A stretch of DNA of 64,000 bases from Algoriphagus aestuarii. Lineage in GTDB: Bacteria; Bacteroidota; Bacteroidia; Cytophagales; Cyclobacteriaceae. Location of the stretch: assembly GCA_017051695.1 (NCBI GenBank), contig JAFIDK010000004.1, positions 408,019-472,018 of the forward strand, in the 5' to 3' direction. A program made the translations under genes and the position numbers. Of the stretch, positions 52,933 through 62,811 are shown piece by piece (position 1 is the first letter of the stretch; every line of letters starts with the position of its first letter). The notes under the pieces are model-generated. The model was given only the letters and a program-made list of their open reading frames with translations. It had not been told where the DNA came from and made no database searches.

Positions 52933-52999
52933 AATTAGCCTTACTCTGATCACTAATAATCAGCCTTATTCAGCACACTTTTGTGAAAAGAATAAAGGA

Positions 53000-54358
53000 A
53001 TGACGCTATCTCCAGAATTAATCAAAAAGTATAATCAAGCCGCTCCGAGGTACACCTCCTACCCGACAGTACCGTTTTGGGAAAATAGCCTTACCCATGA
53101 AACCTGGAATGAGTTGGTAAAAAAGGCTTTTCAAAGATATGGTGAATCAGAGGGCATTACTCTGTACATCCACTTACCTTTTTGTGAAAGTTTATGTACC
53201 TATTGTGGGTGTAATAAGCGCATTACCAAAAACCATGAGGTAGAAATCCCATACCTAGTGGCAGTTCTAAAAGAGTGGAGACAGTATCTTCTACTCTTCG
53301 GAACTAAACCAAAGCTGGCTGGAATCCATCTTGGAGGAGGTACTCCTACATTTTTTAAACCTGAATCTTTGCAGTTTTTTCTAAGTCAGATTATTGAAAG
53401 CTCTGAACTTATGGAAAATCCAGAATTCAGCTTTGAAGGTCATCCCAACAACACCACCTTACAGCATTTGCAACTATTAAATCAATTAGGATTCGATCGG
53501 GTCAGCTATGGCATCCAAGATTTTGATTCTGCTGTCCAACAAGCCATCCATCGGATTCAGCCTTTTAGTAAAGTGAAGGAAGCCACAGAAAACGCGAGAA
53601 ACTCAGGTTTTACATCAATAAACTTTGATTTGATTTATGGGCTACCCCATCAAACACTAAAAACCCTAGAAGAAACTTTCGGAAAGATTGCTACGCTAAA
53701 ACCCGACCGCATTGCATTTTATTCATACGCCCATTTACCCAGTTCTTTTCCTGCTCAAAAGAGTTTTGAATCATTTTTACCAGATGATATTGAAAAGAGA
53801 AAACTGTATGAATTTGGCAAAGCCCAACTTCTAAAACTTGGATATGAAGAAGTAGGGATGGATCATTTTGCACAACCGAACGATCCACTGAACATTGCAA
53901 AACGAAATGGGAGTCTCCATCGAAATTTCATGGGCTATACCACCTCTCCATCTAAAATCCTGATAGGTCTTGGAGCAAGTAGCATCAGTGATATTTATCT
54001 TGGATACGCACAAAATGAAAAAAATATTCAGGCCTATCAGAACAACATCCTTTCAAAACAATCAAGTCTTGTAAAAGGACATCAGCTATCGGATGAAGAT
54101 ATCCAGATCAGGAAATTAATCATGGATTTAATCTGCCTCCAATTTGCAATGGTTCCATTGGAAATATGGGAGCAATTAGGTGATCGTCAGATTTTTAATC
54201 TCAAAGAAATGGAATGGGAAGGCCTATTAAAAATGAAAGGACAAACCATTCAGGTAACGGAAAGTGGGATGGCTGTGATTCGTACAATCTGCAAGCAATT
54301 CGATCTGAGGCTACAGTCAAATTTTACAGAGAAACGAATGTTTAGCAAAGCGATTTAA
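53000..54358 (+). CDS. hemN: Oxygen-independent coproporphyrinogen III oxidase
   Basis: Radical SAM enzyme making protoporphyrinogen IX without oxygen in heme synthesis. The cluster-binding cysteines are Cys62, Cys66 and Cys69, with the extra Cys71 typical of true HemN (FCESLCTYCGC). The N-terminal YTSYPTVPFW, the SAM motif GGGTPTFF and the HemN C-terminal domain are present, and the 452-residue length fits HemN rather than HemW. An FNR-type site lies upstream, matching expression when oxygen is low. It is convergent with the cco operon, and the two stop codons overlap in TTAA. Confidence 0.96.
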   Translation: MTLSPELIKKYNQAAPRYTSYPTVPFWENSLTHETWNELVKKAFQRYGESEGITLYIHLPFCESLCTYCGCNKRITKNHEVEIPYLVAVLKEWRQYLLLFGTKPKLAGIHLGGGTPTFFKPESLQFFLSQIIESSELMENPEFSFEGHPNNTTLQHLQLLNQLGFDRVSYGIQDFDSAVQQAIHRIQPFSKVKEATENARNSGFTSINFDLIYGLPHQTLKTLEETFGKIATLKPDRIAFYSYAHLPSSFPAQKSFESFLPDDIEKRKLYEFGKAQLLKLGYEEVGMDHFAQPNDPLNIAKRNGSLHRNFMGYTTSPSKILIGLGASSISDIYLGYAQNEKNIQAYQNNILSKQSSLVKGHQLSDEDIQIRKLIMDLICLQFAMVPLEIWEQLGDRQIFNLKEMEWEGLLKMKGQTIQVTESGMAVIRTICKQFDLRLQSNFTEKRMFSKAI

Positions 54359-55059
54359 CGACACATGGTAATCTCAACTTGTTCGGATCCATAATTAAAA
54401 AGCTCCAGATCAGGGCTGAATCCTCCCAAACCAAGGCCCAATCCTCTAAAAATGAACATAATTCCGATCAATGCTCCCAAATACGGAATTGCTGATTGGA
54501 TTCTTTCTCTTTTGGCAAGAGATATAAGATTACCTGAAATCATCAACGCCAAAAGCAATGGAACTGTCCCAATACCAAAGAAAAACATATATAAAGCACC
54601 TAGCCACGGATTTTGTAGCCCCAAAGCAGCGACTAAAGCCATGTAAACCATCCCACAGGGCAATAAACCATTGATCATTCCTGTGCCAAAATAAGCAGAG
54701 GTTTTACCGGACTTTAAATAAGTGCTTAAGGTTTTCTTGATCCATTTAATAAAACCTGAAAAAATCGGGACTGCTAAAAATTTTTCAGATTTTCTCAGTG
54801 TAAAGGCAAGCATAAAAATGAGTACCCCCATTCCAATTGAAATTCCTTGCTGAACGCCTGCCAATGCCATGGAAAAGCCTATACTACCCACCAGTAGACC
54901 CAATAATGAATAAGTAATACTTCTACCAATATGGTAAAGAATCTTATTGCCAAGAAATTTATTCTTATTTGCTCCTCCTACTGCCAAAGCGATAGGTCCA
55001 CACATTCCAACGCAATGGAATGAGCCCAAGAAGCCCAATAAAAAAGCAGTCCAAAGCAT
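54355..55059 (-). CDS. Sulfite exporter TauE/SafE family protein (cco operon)
   Basis: A 234-residue membrane protein with six predicted TM helices. The N-terminal FLGSFHCVGMCGPIALAVGG is the hallmark of the SafE/CcoS-associated subgroup found in cbb3 oxidase loci, where Cys and His residues may bind copper; some relatives are described as copper importers for cbb3 assembly. The central NGLLPCGMVYMAL repeats the CG-type motif. It is the last gene of the cco operon, one base after fixH. Confidence 0.88.
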   Translation of the reverse strand: MLWTAFLLGFLGSFHCVGMCGPIALAVGGANKNKFLGNKILYHIGRSITYSLLGLLVGSIGFSMALAGVQQGISIGMGVLIFMLAFTLRKSEKFLAVPIFSGFIKWIKKTLSTYLKSGKTSAYFGTGMINGLLPCGMVYMALVAALGLQNPWLGALYMFFFGIGTVPLLLALMISGNLISLAKRERIQSAIPYLGALIGIMFIFRGLGLGLGGFSPDLELFNYGSEQVEITMCR

Positions 55060-55060
55060 T

Positions 55061-55486
55061 TTAAAGATCTATTTTCTTTTCCTGATAAAATTCAACACCA
55101 TTTTCACTCCAATACAATTGAGCTTTCCAATACCCTGCCTTTAAGTTGCCAACAGGTATTTCTATGGCACCTTGATTTTCACCATCAATAACCACTTTTT
55201 GATCCAAGGAAGCATCAGAAGGACGGAACAAATGGAGTATTCCTGTTGCTCCATTAGGCAAATCCAAAAGCAGAGTTTGATCTTGATTATTCATACTGAT
55301 CACATCTCTATTTTGATCCAATGTGACCTGTTCTTTATTGATTTGCTCCTGGTAGGCAATTTCTTTTTCATAATATCCTTCGGTGACCAATTCTATACCT
55401 TCCATCCGGACAGAAATCACCACCATAGTCATCAAAATGGCTACAAACCCAATAATTGAAAATAATATTCCTTTACCCCAATTCAT
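55061..55486 (-). CDS. ccoH: FixH family protein
   Basis: A 141-residue protein anchored by one N-terminal TM (about 5-28, GILFSIIGFVAILMTMVVIS), with a periplasmic domain typical of FixH/CcoH: GYYEKEIAYQEQI, then a beta-sandwich ending in WKAQLYWSENGVEFYQEKKI. CcoH is needed for stable assembly of cbb3 oxidase. It is part of the cco operon, eleven bases after ccoG. Confidence 0.9.
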   Translation of the reverse strand: MNWGKGILFSIIGFVAILMTMVVISVRMEGIELVTEGYYEKEIAYQEQINKEQVTLDQNRDVISMNNQDQTLLLDLPNGATGILHLFRPSDASLDQKVVIDGENQGAIEIPVGNLKAGYWKAQLYWSENGVEFYQEKKIDL

Positions 55487-55497
55487 ACATAGTTAAT

Positions 55498-56913
55498 TTA
55501 TTTGTTGACCGGGGCCATGAAATTGGTAGTAATTTCTCCAAATTCATTTCCACCGGCACTTAACTGCAAGGTTATTTTTTCTTGAGTCACGTTGATATCA
55601 GTTTGGTTTTTCACTAAGAAAAACCTTCCCTCAAACTTAGACTGTGGCTCCAGAGTCCAATGTGTATCTCCCACTACTTCAAGTTCAATCTCATTTGATA
55701 TGGGATTTAGTTGGACAGTCTGAGGCTCAAAGGTCTTGTTGATCAAAGTTATTTCGTATAAGTTCGATACCCTTCCGTCTTCTCTGGTTTGATAAGTCAT
55801 CCCAGGAAATCGGGTGACGGTACCATTGATAGGTTCTCTCGTGGCAATCAATGAAACAAATGCCACGATCAAAACCAATAAAATCACTACATATGCCTTG
55901 ACCCTACCGGTGATCAATTTTTGAAATCCTTCTTGAATGCTATTCTGAGAAGCATACCGGATGAGTCCTTTCGGTCTATCTACTTTGACCATCACCTCAT
56001 CGCAGGCATCAATACAGGCAGTACAATTGACGCATTCCATTTGGATCCCATTTCGAATATCTATACCGGTGGGACACACTTGTACACAAAGACTACAATC
56101 TACACAATCGCCTTTAGGCTCAAGTTCGGCTTGGTTTTTTCTGATTGGCGCCCTGGGTTCCCCTCGCACATAATCATACATCACATTGATGGAGTTATTA
56201 TCCAGTAATACACCTTGTAATCTCCCATAAGGACAAACCACTAAACATGCCTGCTCTCTAAACCAGGAAAAAACAAACATGAAAATCCCTGAAAAAGCGA
56301 TCAATCCAATAAATCCGGCCATATGCGTAGAAGGAGGCTGGGTCACCACCTCTATCACCTGATCTACGCCTATCAGGTATGCCATCACCAAGTGTCCTAT
56401 CAACAAAGAAATCAATGCAAAAATGAAATACTTACTTCCTTTCTTTTTGATCTTTTCTCCATTCCATGGAGAATTGTTCAGTGCTCGTTGTTGGTTGGCA
56501 TCTCCTTCGATCCAATACTCAATTTTTCGGAAAACCATTTCCATAAAGAGCGTTTGAGGACATGCCCATCCACAAAATACCCTGCCAAAAATCACCGTAA
56601 ATAAAATGACAAAAAGGAAAAAAATCAGAAGAAGGAAAATCAATAAATAAGTATCCTGAGGCCAAAAAACAGCTCCAAAAATGATAAACTTTCTTTCAAA
56701 AATATTGAATAGCAACCAAGGTCTTCCATCCACTTTGATGAAAGGACCAGCGAATAAAATAGCCAAAAGGACCCAGGATAAATAGGTTCTATATTTATAG
56801 AAGAGCCCCTTTACCTTTTTGGGATAGACCCAGTTTCTCTTCCCGTCATCCTGAACTGTCGCTAAGGCATCACGGAAATTTTCAGGGGCAAGATGTGGAT
56901 TCTTTTTGGCCAT
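55498..56913 (-). CDS. ccoG: Cytochrome c oxidase accessory protein CcoG (polyferredoxin)
   Basis: A membrane protein of 471 residues. Several TM helices hold CGWACP (Cys114/118) and CLVVCPYGR (Cys223/227). Two 4Fe-4S clusters are predicted, by Cys270, 273, 276, 280 and by Cys294, 297, 300, 304. A C-terminal periplasmic IgG-like domain (about 370-471) follows. CcoG is thought to reduce copper for the cbb3 oxidase. It sits between ccoP and ccoH, as is usual. Confidence 0.95.
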   Translation of the reverse strand: MAKKNPHLAPENFRDALATVQDDGKRNWVYPKKVKGLFYKYRTYLSWVLLAILFAGPFIKVDGRPWLLFNIFERKFIIFGAVFWPQDTYLLIFLLLIFFLFVILFTVIFGRVFCGWACPQTLFMEMVFRKIEYWIEGDANQQRALNNSPWNGEKIKKKGSKYFIFALISLLIGHLVMAYLIGVDQVIEVVTQPPSTHMAGFIGLIAFSGIFMFVFSWFREQACLVVCPYGRLQGVLLDNNSINVMYDYVRGEPRAPIRKNQAELEPKGDCVDCSLCVQVCPTGIDIRNGIQMECVNCTACIDACDEVMVKVDRPKGLIRYASQNSIQEGFQKLITGRVKAYVVILLVLIVAFVSLIATREPINGTVTRFPGMTYQTREDGRVSNLYEITLINKTFEPQTVQLNPISNEIELEVVGDTHWTLEPQSKFEGRFFLVKNQTDINVTQEKITLQLSAGGNEFGEITTNFMAPVNK

Positions 56914-56961
56914 TCGAATAGATAGAAATCACAGGGAGAACATGGCCCCCGGTAGTTGATT

Positions 56962-57882
56962 TTATTCAGGATTAACAGCGGTGGTATCCGCTTCGGTATT
57001 TTCCATCTCAAGAGTAGGTGTAGAACCTACCAACTCTCCCTGTGGATCTTTTGGATTAGCAGGAGAAGTACCCTTCAAGCTGAGAATAAAACTTGCTACT
57101 TGTTGGATTTCCTCGGGGCTCAATTGGTCTTGCCATGGCACCATTCCCTTGCTTACGACACCATATTTGATGACCGAGAATACTTCGTTGATAGAGTTAC
57201 CATGGAGCCAATATTCATCTGTCAAGTTAGGGCCTACTCCACCACCTCCATCAGCTGCATGGCATGCTGCACAGTTTCCTTCAAAAATGGTTTTACCTGA
57301 TGCCAAAGCTGCTGCAGACTCATCAAAGACAACTGTAGACTCATCAATCCCAGCCACGGCATTTGCTTTTCGTACTTCAGCTGCCATCGCTTCTATTTTC
57401 AACTCTTCTTCATATTCTTCAATCCCGGTTTTCCCATATCCCAAAACTGAATAATTGATAAAGTATCCAACCCCAAAAATGGCAGTGAATAAAAAGACGT
57501 ATTGAAGCCAAGGAGGCATGAAATTATCCAGTTCGGTAATTCCGTCATAGGAATGATCCTTCATTTCCTTTTTTTCTACAGCCTCATCTTCGATATCACC
57601 AGTAATGAATTTCTCTTTGAAAGATTCCCACCAGCTTGGCTCTTCTGCAAAAGCCGGGTTTTCTTTTTTGAAAACAGCGGTGATGAAAGACATCAAATAA
57701 ATCACTAAAACCAATAGTAAAATAATAATGCCTAAAATTACTCCCATGATGATAAGAAGGGTCAATTGATTCTTATCCATGGACATCAATTTATCATAAC
57801 TTGAACTTGTATCCTGAGCATAGACTGCGCTGGAAAGTGCAAGCCCAGTAAAAGCAATCACTAAGGTTAATAATTTTTTCAT
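56962..57882 (-). CDS. ccoP: cbb3 oxidase subunit III, mono-heme CcoP
   Basis: A 306-residue membrane-bound cytochrome c. A signal-like first segment (1-23, ending VYAQ) is followed by TM helices at about 42-65 and 125-148, the latter the CcoP N-terminal domain with WWESFKEKF before it. One heme c domain has Cys204-Ala-Ala-Cys207-His208 (GNCAACHAADGG), with a likely Met ligand in KGMVPW. Canonical CcoP has two hemes; one-heme forms appear normal for Bacteroidota. A Glu/Thr-rich tail ends the protein. It overlaps ccoQ by four bases. Confidence 0.94.
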   Translation of the reverse strand: MKKLLTLVIAFTGLALSSAVYAQDTSSSYDKLMSMDKNQLTLLIIMGVILGIIILLLVLVIYLMSFITAVFKKENPAFAEEPSWWESFKEKFITGDIEDEAVEKKEMKDHSYDGITELDNFMPPWLQYVFLFTAIFGVGYFINYSVLGYGKTGIEEYEEELKIEAMAAEVRKANAVAGIDESTVVFDESAAALASGKTIFEGNCAACHAADGGGGVGPNLTDEYWLHGNSINEVFSVIKYGVVSKGMVPWQDQLSPEEIQQVASFILSLKGTSPANPKDPQGELVGSTPTLEMENTEADTTAVNPE

Positions 57883-58061
57883 GGCTCGTTCTTATTTAAT
57901 TCATCATCTTCCATAGGAAGTGATTTCATATGGTCGATATAGGATTTTGGCACTTTGATCACCCAGATAAACATGGCTACAAAGAATATCACAAAAATCA
58001 GCAGTGAAATCACCGGATAGATTTCTATGTTTTCGATTGATCTTAATACTTCTTTATACAT
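57879..58061 (-). CDS. ccoQ: CcoQ-like small subunit
   Basis: A 60-residue protein with one TM helix (about 15-38, VISLLIFVIFFVAMFIWVI) and the short motif PKSYIDHMKSLPMEDDE after it. It matches CcoQ/FixQ, which stabilises the CcoP-oxidase complex. It lies between ccoNO (11-bp gap) and ccoP (four-base overlap). Confidence 0.88.
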   Translation of the reverse strand: MYKEVLRSIENIEIYPVISLLIFVIFFVAMFIWVIKVPKSYIDHMKSLPMEDDELNKNEP

Positions 58062-58072
58062 GGTCTGTCAGT

Positions 58073-60199
58073 CTATTGGTTAGCGGTTACTTTGATATCC
58101 GTACCTAATCTTTGCAAATAAGCTATCAATGCCACTATCTCTGTATTGGGCATCACCTCGACTCCTGCATCTTTTAAGTTGGCCGTGATTTTGGCAGCTT
58201 GGGACTCAAGCTCTGCAGTGGCCTTTTCATCATATCCTTCCGGGTAGGGAACTCCTAATTTTTGGAGAGTCCGTATTTTCGAAGGTAAATCGGAGTAGTC
58301 TAATTCATTCTCAACCATCCAAGGATATGGAGGCATCATGGAACCTGGAGACATGGATCTTGGATCTACCATATGGAAATAATGCCAGCTATCAGGGTAC
58401 TTACTTCCAATTCTATGGAGGTCTGGACCGGTACGTTTGGATCCCCAAAGGAATGGCCTGTCATAGACAAATTCACCTGCTTTGGAATATTCTCCATATC
58501 GCTCTGTTTCGAAACGGAATGGACGAATCATTTGTGAGTGACATCCCACGCAGCCATTGGCGATATAAAGATCTCTTCCCTCTAATTCAAGTGGTGTGTA
58601 CGGTTTTACAGAGCTGATCGTTGGTACATTGGACTTCACCAAAATCGTCGGAATAATTTCAATGGCACCTCCGATCGCAATGGCAATGGTGGCCAAAACC
58701 GTAAAAAATACCGGCTTTCGCTCCCATGCTCTATGCCAAAACTCACCAGCTGGTTTATAATTGCTAGCCAATGCCGGTGCCGAATCTTCTTCTGTCTCTT
58801 GGAAAACACCCTGCTGTGCAGTCTTCCACATGTTATAGATCATGACTATGGCGCCACTCAAATACAAGAGACCACCAAATGCTCTTAACATGTACATTGG
58901 CACAATTTGAACGACAGTTTCAAGGAAATTCCCGTAGGCTAATCTTCCCATGTCATCAAATTCTCTCAACATCAAGAATTGCGTCAAAGCTGCGACGTAC
59001 ATTGGCAAGGCATAGAAAATGATACCTAGGGTACCCATCCAAAAGTGTGTATTGGCCAATTTGGTAGAGTAAATCTTTGTTTTGAAAAGCCTAGGCCACA
59101 TCCAGTATAACATCCCAAATGTCAAAAACCCATTCCATCCCAAACCACCGATATGCACGTGTGCGACGATCCAGTCAGTATAATGTGCTATCGCATTGAC
59201 ATTTTTCAATGATAGCAATGGGCCTTCAAAGGTGGACATACCATAAGCTGTCAATGCCACTACCATAAATTTCAACACAGGTTCATTGCTGACTTTATCC
59301 CAAGCACCTCTCAAAGTCAAAAGTCCATTGACCATACCTCCCCAGGAAGGTGCTATTAACATCACGGAAAAGGCTGTGCCCAAAACCTGAGCCCATTCTG
59401 GCAGTGCAGTATACAGTAGGTGGTGAGGTCCTGCCCACATGTAAATAAAGATCAAGGACCAAAAGTGAACAATGGAAAGTTTATAGGAATAAACAGGTCT
59501 GTTTGCGGCTTTAGGAAGAAAATAGTACATCAATCCCAAGAATGGAGTAGTTAAGAAAAAAGCCACGGCGTTATGTCCATACCACCATTGTACCAGCGCA
59601 TCCTGCACCCCTGCATAGGCAGAATAACTTTTAAAAAAGGATACTGGTAATGCCAAAGAATTGAAGATATGAAGTACCGCTACTGTGACAAAAGATGCCA
59701 TATAAAACCAGATAGCAACATACATGTGACGTTCCCTTCGAGTCAGTAAGGTACCAATCATATTTGCTCCAAATGCCACCCAAACCAAGGCAATTGCTAT
59801 ATCAATTGGCCATTCTAATTCCGCATATTCCTTGGAAGTCGTAAGGCCCAAGGGCAAGGTAATGGCTGCAGCCAGGATAATCAATTGCCAACCGTAGAAA
59901 TGAAACCAGCTAAGTGACTTGTTCCACATTGGTGTTTTCAGCAATCTTGGCATGGAATAATAAACTCCCGCAAAAATTGCGTTACCTACAAATGCGAAAA
60001 TTACCGCATTGGTATGGAGTGGTCTTATCCTGCCAAAGGTAGTGTAGGGATTCCCTAAATTGGCTTCAGGGAGAAATAGCTGGGTGGCGGCAATTACCCC
60101 CACCAGCATCCCGACGATGCCCCATATGATGGTGGCAGCTCCAAAATACTTGACAATTTTATTGTCATAGTGGAACGTTTCTAAAGTAGAATCATTCAT
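58073..60199 (-). CDS. ccoNO: cbb3 oxidase fused subunits I and II (CcoN-CcoO)
   Basis: A 708-residue fusion. Residues 1 to about 480 are CcoN: twelve or more TM helices with heme-copper ligands in RPLHTNA (low-spin heme), WWYGHNAVAFFL (copper B), GPHHLLY and VAHVHIGG. Residues about 500-708 are CcoO: a TM anchor followed by a cytochrome c domain with the CVGCH motif near residue 549 (NGCVGCHSQMIRPF) and Met-rich segments (SMSPGSMMPPYPW). Fusion of the two subunits is known in Bacteroidota. This is the catalytic core of the microaerobic terminal oxidase. It overlaps ccoS by eight bases. Confidence 0.97.
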   Translation of the reverse strand: MNDSTLETFHYDNKIVKYFGAATIIWGIVGMLVGVIAATQLFLPEANLGNPYTTFGRIRPLHTNAVIFAFVGNAIFAGVYYSMPRLLKTPMWNKSLSWFHFYGWQLIILAAAITLPLGLTTSKEYAELEWPIDIAIALVWVAFGANMIGTLLTRRERHMYVAIWFYMASFVTVAVLHIFNSLALPVSFFKSYSAYAGVQDALVQWWYGHNAVAFFLTTPFLGLMYYFLPKAANRPVYSYKLSIVHFWSLIFIYMWAGPHHLLYTALPEWAQVLGTAFSVMLIAPSWGGMVNGLLTLRGAWDKVSNEPVLKFMVVALTAYGMSTFEGPLLSLKNVNAIAHYTDWIVAHVHIGGLGWNGFLTFGMLYWMWPRLFKTKIYSTKLANTHFWMGTLGIIFYALPMYVAALTQFLMLREFDDMGRLAYGNFLETVVQIVPMYMLRAFGGLLYLSGAIVMIYNMWKTAQQGVFQETEEDSAPALASNYKPAGEFWHRAWERKPVFFTVLATIAIAIGGAIEIIPTILVKSNVPTISSVKPYTPLELEGRDLYIANGCVGCHSQMIRPFRFETERYGEYSKAGEFVYDRPFLWGSKRTGPDLHRIGSKYPDSWHYFHMVDPRSMSPGSMMPPYPWMVENELDYSDLPSKIRTLQKLGVPYPEGYDEKATAELESQAAKITANLKDAGVEVMPNTEIVALIAYLQRLGTDIKVTANQ

Positions 60200-60380
60200 A
60201 GGACTTAGTTTTTGTTGGTTGATCTTTTTTTACTTTTTTTTTCTGACTGTCAAATAATATCCTGACTGAAGGAGTGAAATCATCATCAAACTGCCCATCT
60301 TTCATTGCCTTAAAAAACAGGTAGAGAAAGGTGGCGGCCATGATTAAACTAATTGCTATCAAAAGAAATATCACTTCCAT
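60192..60380 (-). CDS. ccoS: CcoS, cbb3 oxidase maturation protein
   Basis: A 62-residue protein with a single N-terminal TM helix (about 2-23) and the family motif FFKAMKDGQFDDDFTPSVRILFD. It is needed for cofactor insertion into cbb3 oxidase. The gene is placed one base after ccoI and overlaps ccoNO. Confidence 0.93.
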   Translation of the reverse strand: MEVIFLLIAISLIMAATFLYLFFKAMKDGQFDDDFTPSVRILFDSQKKKVKKDQPTKTKSYE

Positions 60381-60381
60381 A

Positions 60382-62811
60382 TCAGTCTTTTTTTAATGTG
60401 ATCAATCCCTTTTTCAATGCCACCAGATTGGTGGATACTGTTGTAAATACTACCACAGTAATACTGCTGAGCGGCATCAAAACGGCACAAATCAGCGGAC
60501 TTAGCAAACCTTGTACAGCCAGGCTAACTCCAACCATGTTATAAGCAAAACTTAGCAGAAAACTACATTTAATGATCGTTCTATTGGCTTTGGCAAAAGC
60601 AAGAAATTCAGGGATTTTGGCAAGGACTGTAGAGTCAATGATAGCGTCACTTGCTGGGGAAAAATGACTTACGTGCTCTGTCACTGCTATTCCCACTTCA
60701 CTGGCCTGTAAAGCTCCGGCATCATTTAATCCATCACCGATCATCAGTGCATGTTTCCCATTACGCTCCAGATTCTGAAGGTATTTCAGTTTATCCAGAG
60801 GGCTTTGATTGAAATTAAAATTGATTTTTGAACCTAGATTTTTTCTAAGAGAGAGCTGTTCGTGACTTTGATCGCCGGAAAGTAAATGAAGTTCATAAGA
60901 GTTCTCCAGTGCTCGGATCATGGAAGGTGCGCTTTCCCTCAGACCGGATAGGATATGAAAATAGCCAATAACCTGATTACCGATTGATAGATAAACCAAG
61001 TTCCCCTCAGATATTTTCAGCTGATGCCCAAAACCTGCAAAATCTTGAGAACCAATTCGGACACATTCTCCAGAATAAAAAGCTTCAATCCCTTCTCCTT
61101 TCACCTCTTTATAGGCTTCTACTTTTAAGATTGATCTATTACCTAGCCATTGATTGATTCTATTACTCAATGGGTGGGTAGATTTGGACACTAACGCCTT
61201 TAAAAGATCCTTCGTCTCCTCGGTCAGGGAGTCACCGCAATAGTTAATAGTGGCATTGCTAGGAGAGGTTAAAGTCCCGGTTTTGTCAAAAACCAGTGTA
61301 TCCACTTGAGCCATTTTTTCCACAACTGCCACGTTTTTCAGAAAAAGCTTTCCTTTGCCGAATATCCTGAGAGAATTTCCCAATGTAAAAGGAGTGGACA
61401 TTGCCAATGCGCAAGGACAAGCCACTATTAAAACGGAAGTAAATGCTTTTACTGCGAGAGATAAATCTTCAAAACTCCAATAAAAAAAAGCTGAAAATGA
61501 AATTGCCAGAACTGTCCAGGTAAATGCTCCACTGATTTTATTTGCCAAAGGCTCCAACTGCCCAGGTTTTTCTTTTTCAAATGCATCGTGATTCCATAAA
61601 TCAGTGAGATATCCCTGAGAAGGCAATTTCTGGACAGTCAGAAGAACTGGATCTCCGACTTGTCTTCCTCCGGCATAGATAACTTCACCTTTCTTTTTGG
61701 ACACCGGAATTTCCTCACCTGTCACAAAACTGTAATCGATATTGGCAGACTGACCCAACAAAACTGAATCTGCTGGAATTAATTCTTGGTCACGAATCAA
61801 AATGACATCACCTACAGACAATTTTGAAATAGGTACCACGCTTTCCTGGTCTTGGACAAGCTTAGTTACTGCCATCGGAAAATAGGATTTATAATCTCTG
61901 TCAAATTCCAATGTGGCAAAAGTCTTCTGTTGGTACACTTTTCCTAATAGCAAAAAGAAAATAAGCCCACCCAAACTATCCATAAATCCGGCATTTTGGG
62001 AAAAGAAAATTTCCCAAAGTGAATAAAGAAAAAGGGCCACTATCCCTAAAACAATGGGTACATCCATGTTCACTTTCTTTTGTTTTAGGGAATTCCAGGC
62101 TGAGAAGTAATAGCTATTTGCGGAATAGAAAACTACTGGTAGAGCCAAAATAACATTGAGGTAGTTAAACAGTCCCTTAAAACCTTCACCCAATAGTTTC
62201 GATTCTGAAAAATATTCAGGTAAACTAAATAACATCATGTTTCCGAAACAAAAGCCGGCGACAGCTAATTGGGTAATTAACTTTTTGTCCGTGGTAGGAA
62301 CAGAGGTGCCCCCTTCGTCTGAAAACTTGATTTTTGGTTCATATCCTATGGTCGCTAGTAGGACCACTAATTCTTTCAGTGTGATAGAATTAGAATGGAA
62401 TTTTATTTGGACCTTCTTTTTGATAAAATCAACTCTGCTAGAAATCACGTGGGAGTTGATCTGCATAAGATTTTCAAGTAACCAAATACAGGAGGCACAA
62501 TGAATATTTGGTATAAAAAAAGTAATGTGGCTTTCTATGTAATTTCTAAAATCCAAAAGTTGATTTTGAACATCAGTATCATCTAAAAAGTCAAATTTTT
62601 GAAATTTAGAGTTTTTAAGCCTTTGTGATTCTCCAGGAAAATGCTCTAAGTCATAGTAACTACTTAGACCATTTTCTGAGAGCACTTCATAGACAAGTTT
62701 ACATCCTTTACAGCAAAATGATTTTTCTTCTAAATCTATTTTCGATTCAGTGCATGCCTCCCCACAGTGAAAACATTTAGTCAAGGATTCAAGATTTGGA
62801 TGATTAATCAT
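60382..62811 (-). CDS. ccoI: CcoI-type copper-translocating P-type ATPase
   Basis: An 809-residue heavy-metal P1B ATPase supplying copper to cbb3 oxidase. The N-terminal Cys-rich zinc-finger-like segment has CFHC (13-16), Cys20 and CCKGC (33-37), typical of CcoI. A heavy-metal-associated domain follows with Cys105/Cys108 (IHCASC). The eight-TM core has CPC at 465-467 (copper path) and the phosphorylated Asp509 in DKTGT. The ATP-binding loop carries GDGLNDAGAL. It opens the cco operon 72 bp downstream of a stress-protein-like gene. A weak FNR-like sequence is in that gap (62858-62869). Confidence 0.95.
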   Translation of the reverse strand: MINHPNLESLTKCFHCGEACTESKIDLEEKSFCCKGCKLVYEVLSENGLSSYYDLEHFPGESQRLKNSKFQKFDFLDDTDVQNQLLDFRNYIESHITFFIPNIHCASCIWLLENLMQINSHVISSRVDFIKKKVQIKFHSNSITLKELVVLLATIGYEPKIKFSDEGGTSVPTTDKKLITQLAVAGFCFGNMMLFSLPEYFSESKLLGEGFKGLFNYLNVILALPVVFYSANSYYFSAWNSLKQKKVNMDVPIVLGIVALFLYSLWEIFFSQNAGFMDSLGGLIFFLLLGKVYQQKTFATLEFDRDYKSYFPMAVTKLVQDQESVVPISKLSVGDVILIRDQELIPADSVLLGQSANIDYSFVTGEEIPVSKKKGEVIYAGGRQVGDPVLLTVQKLPSQGYLTDLWNHDAFEKEKPGQLEPLANKISGAFTWTVLAISFSAFFYWSFEDLSLAVKAFTSVLIVACPCALAMSTPFTLGNSLRIFGKGKLFLKNVAVVEKMAQVDTLVFDKTGTLTSPSNATINYCGDSLTEETKDLLKALVSKSTHPLSNRINQWLGNRSILKVEAYKEVKGEGIEAFYSGECVRIGSQDFAGFGHQLKISEGNLVYLSIGNQVIGYFHILSGLRESAPSMIRALENSYELHLLSGDQSHEQLSLRKNLGSKINFNFNQSPLDKLKYLQNLERNGKHALMIGDGLNDAGALQASEVGIAVTEHVSHFSPASDAIIDSTVLAKIPEFLAFAKANRTIIKCSFLLSFAYNMVGVSLAVQGLLSPLICAVLMPLSSITVVVFTTVSTNLVALKKGLITLKKD

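Noticed and set aside
56962-57882. CcoP as a truncated di-heme protein
   Set aside because: The gene is intact with signal, TM segments and one full heme domain; single-heme CcoP appears normal in this phylum.
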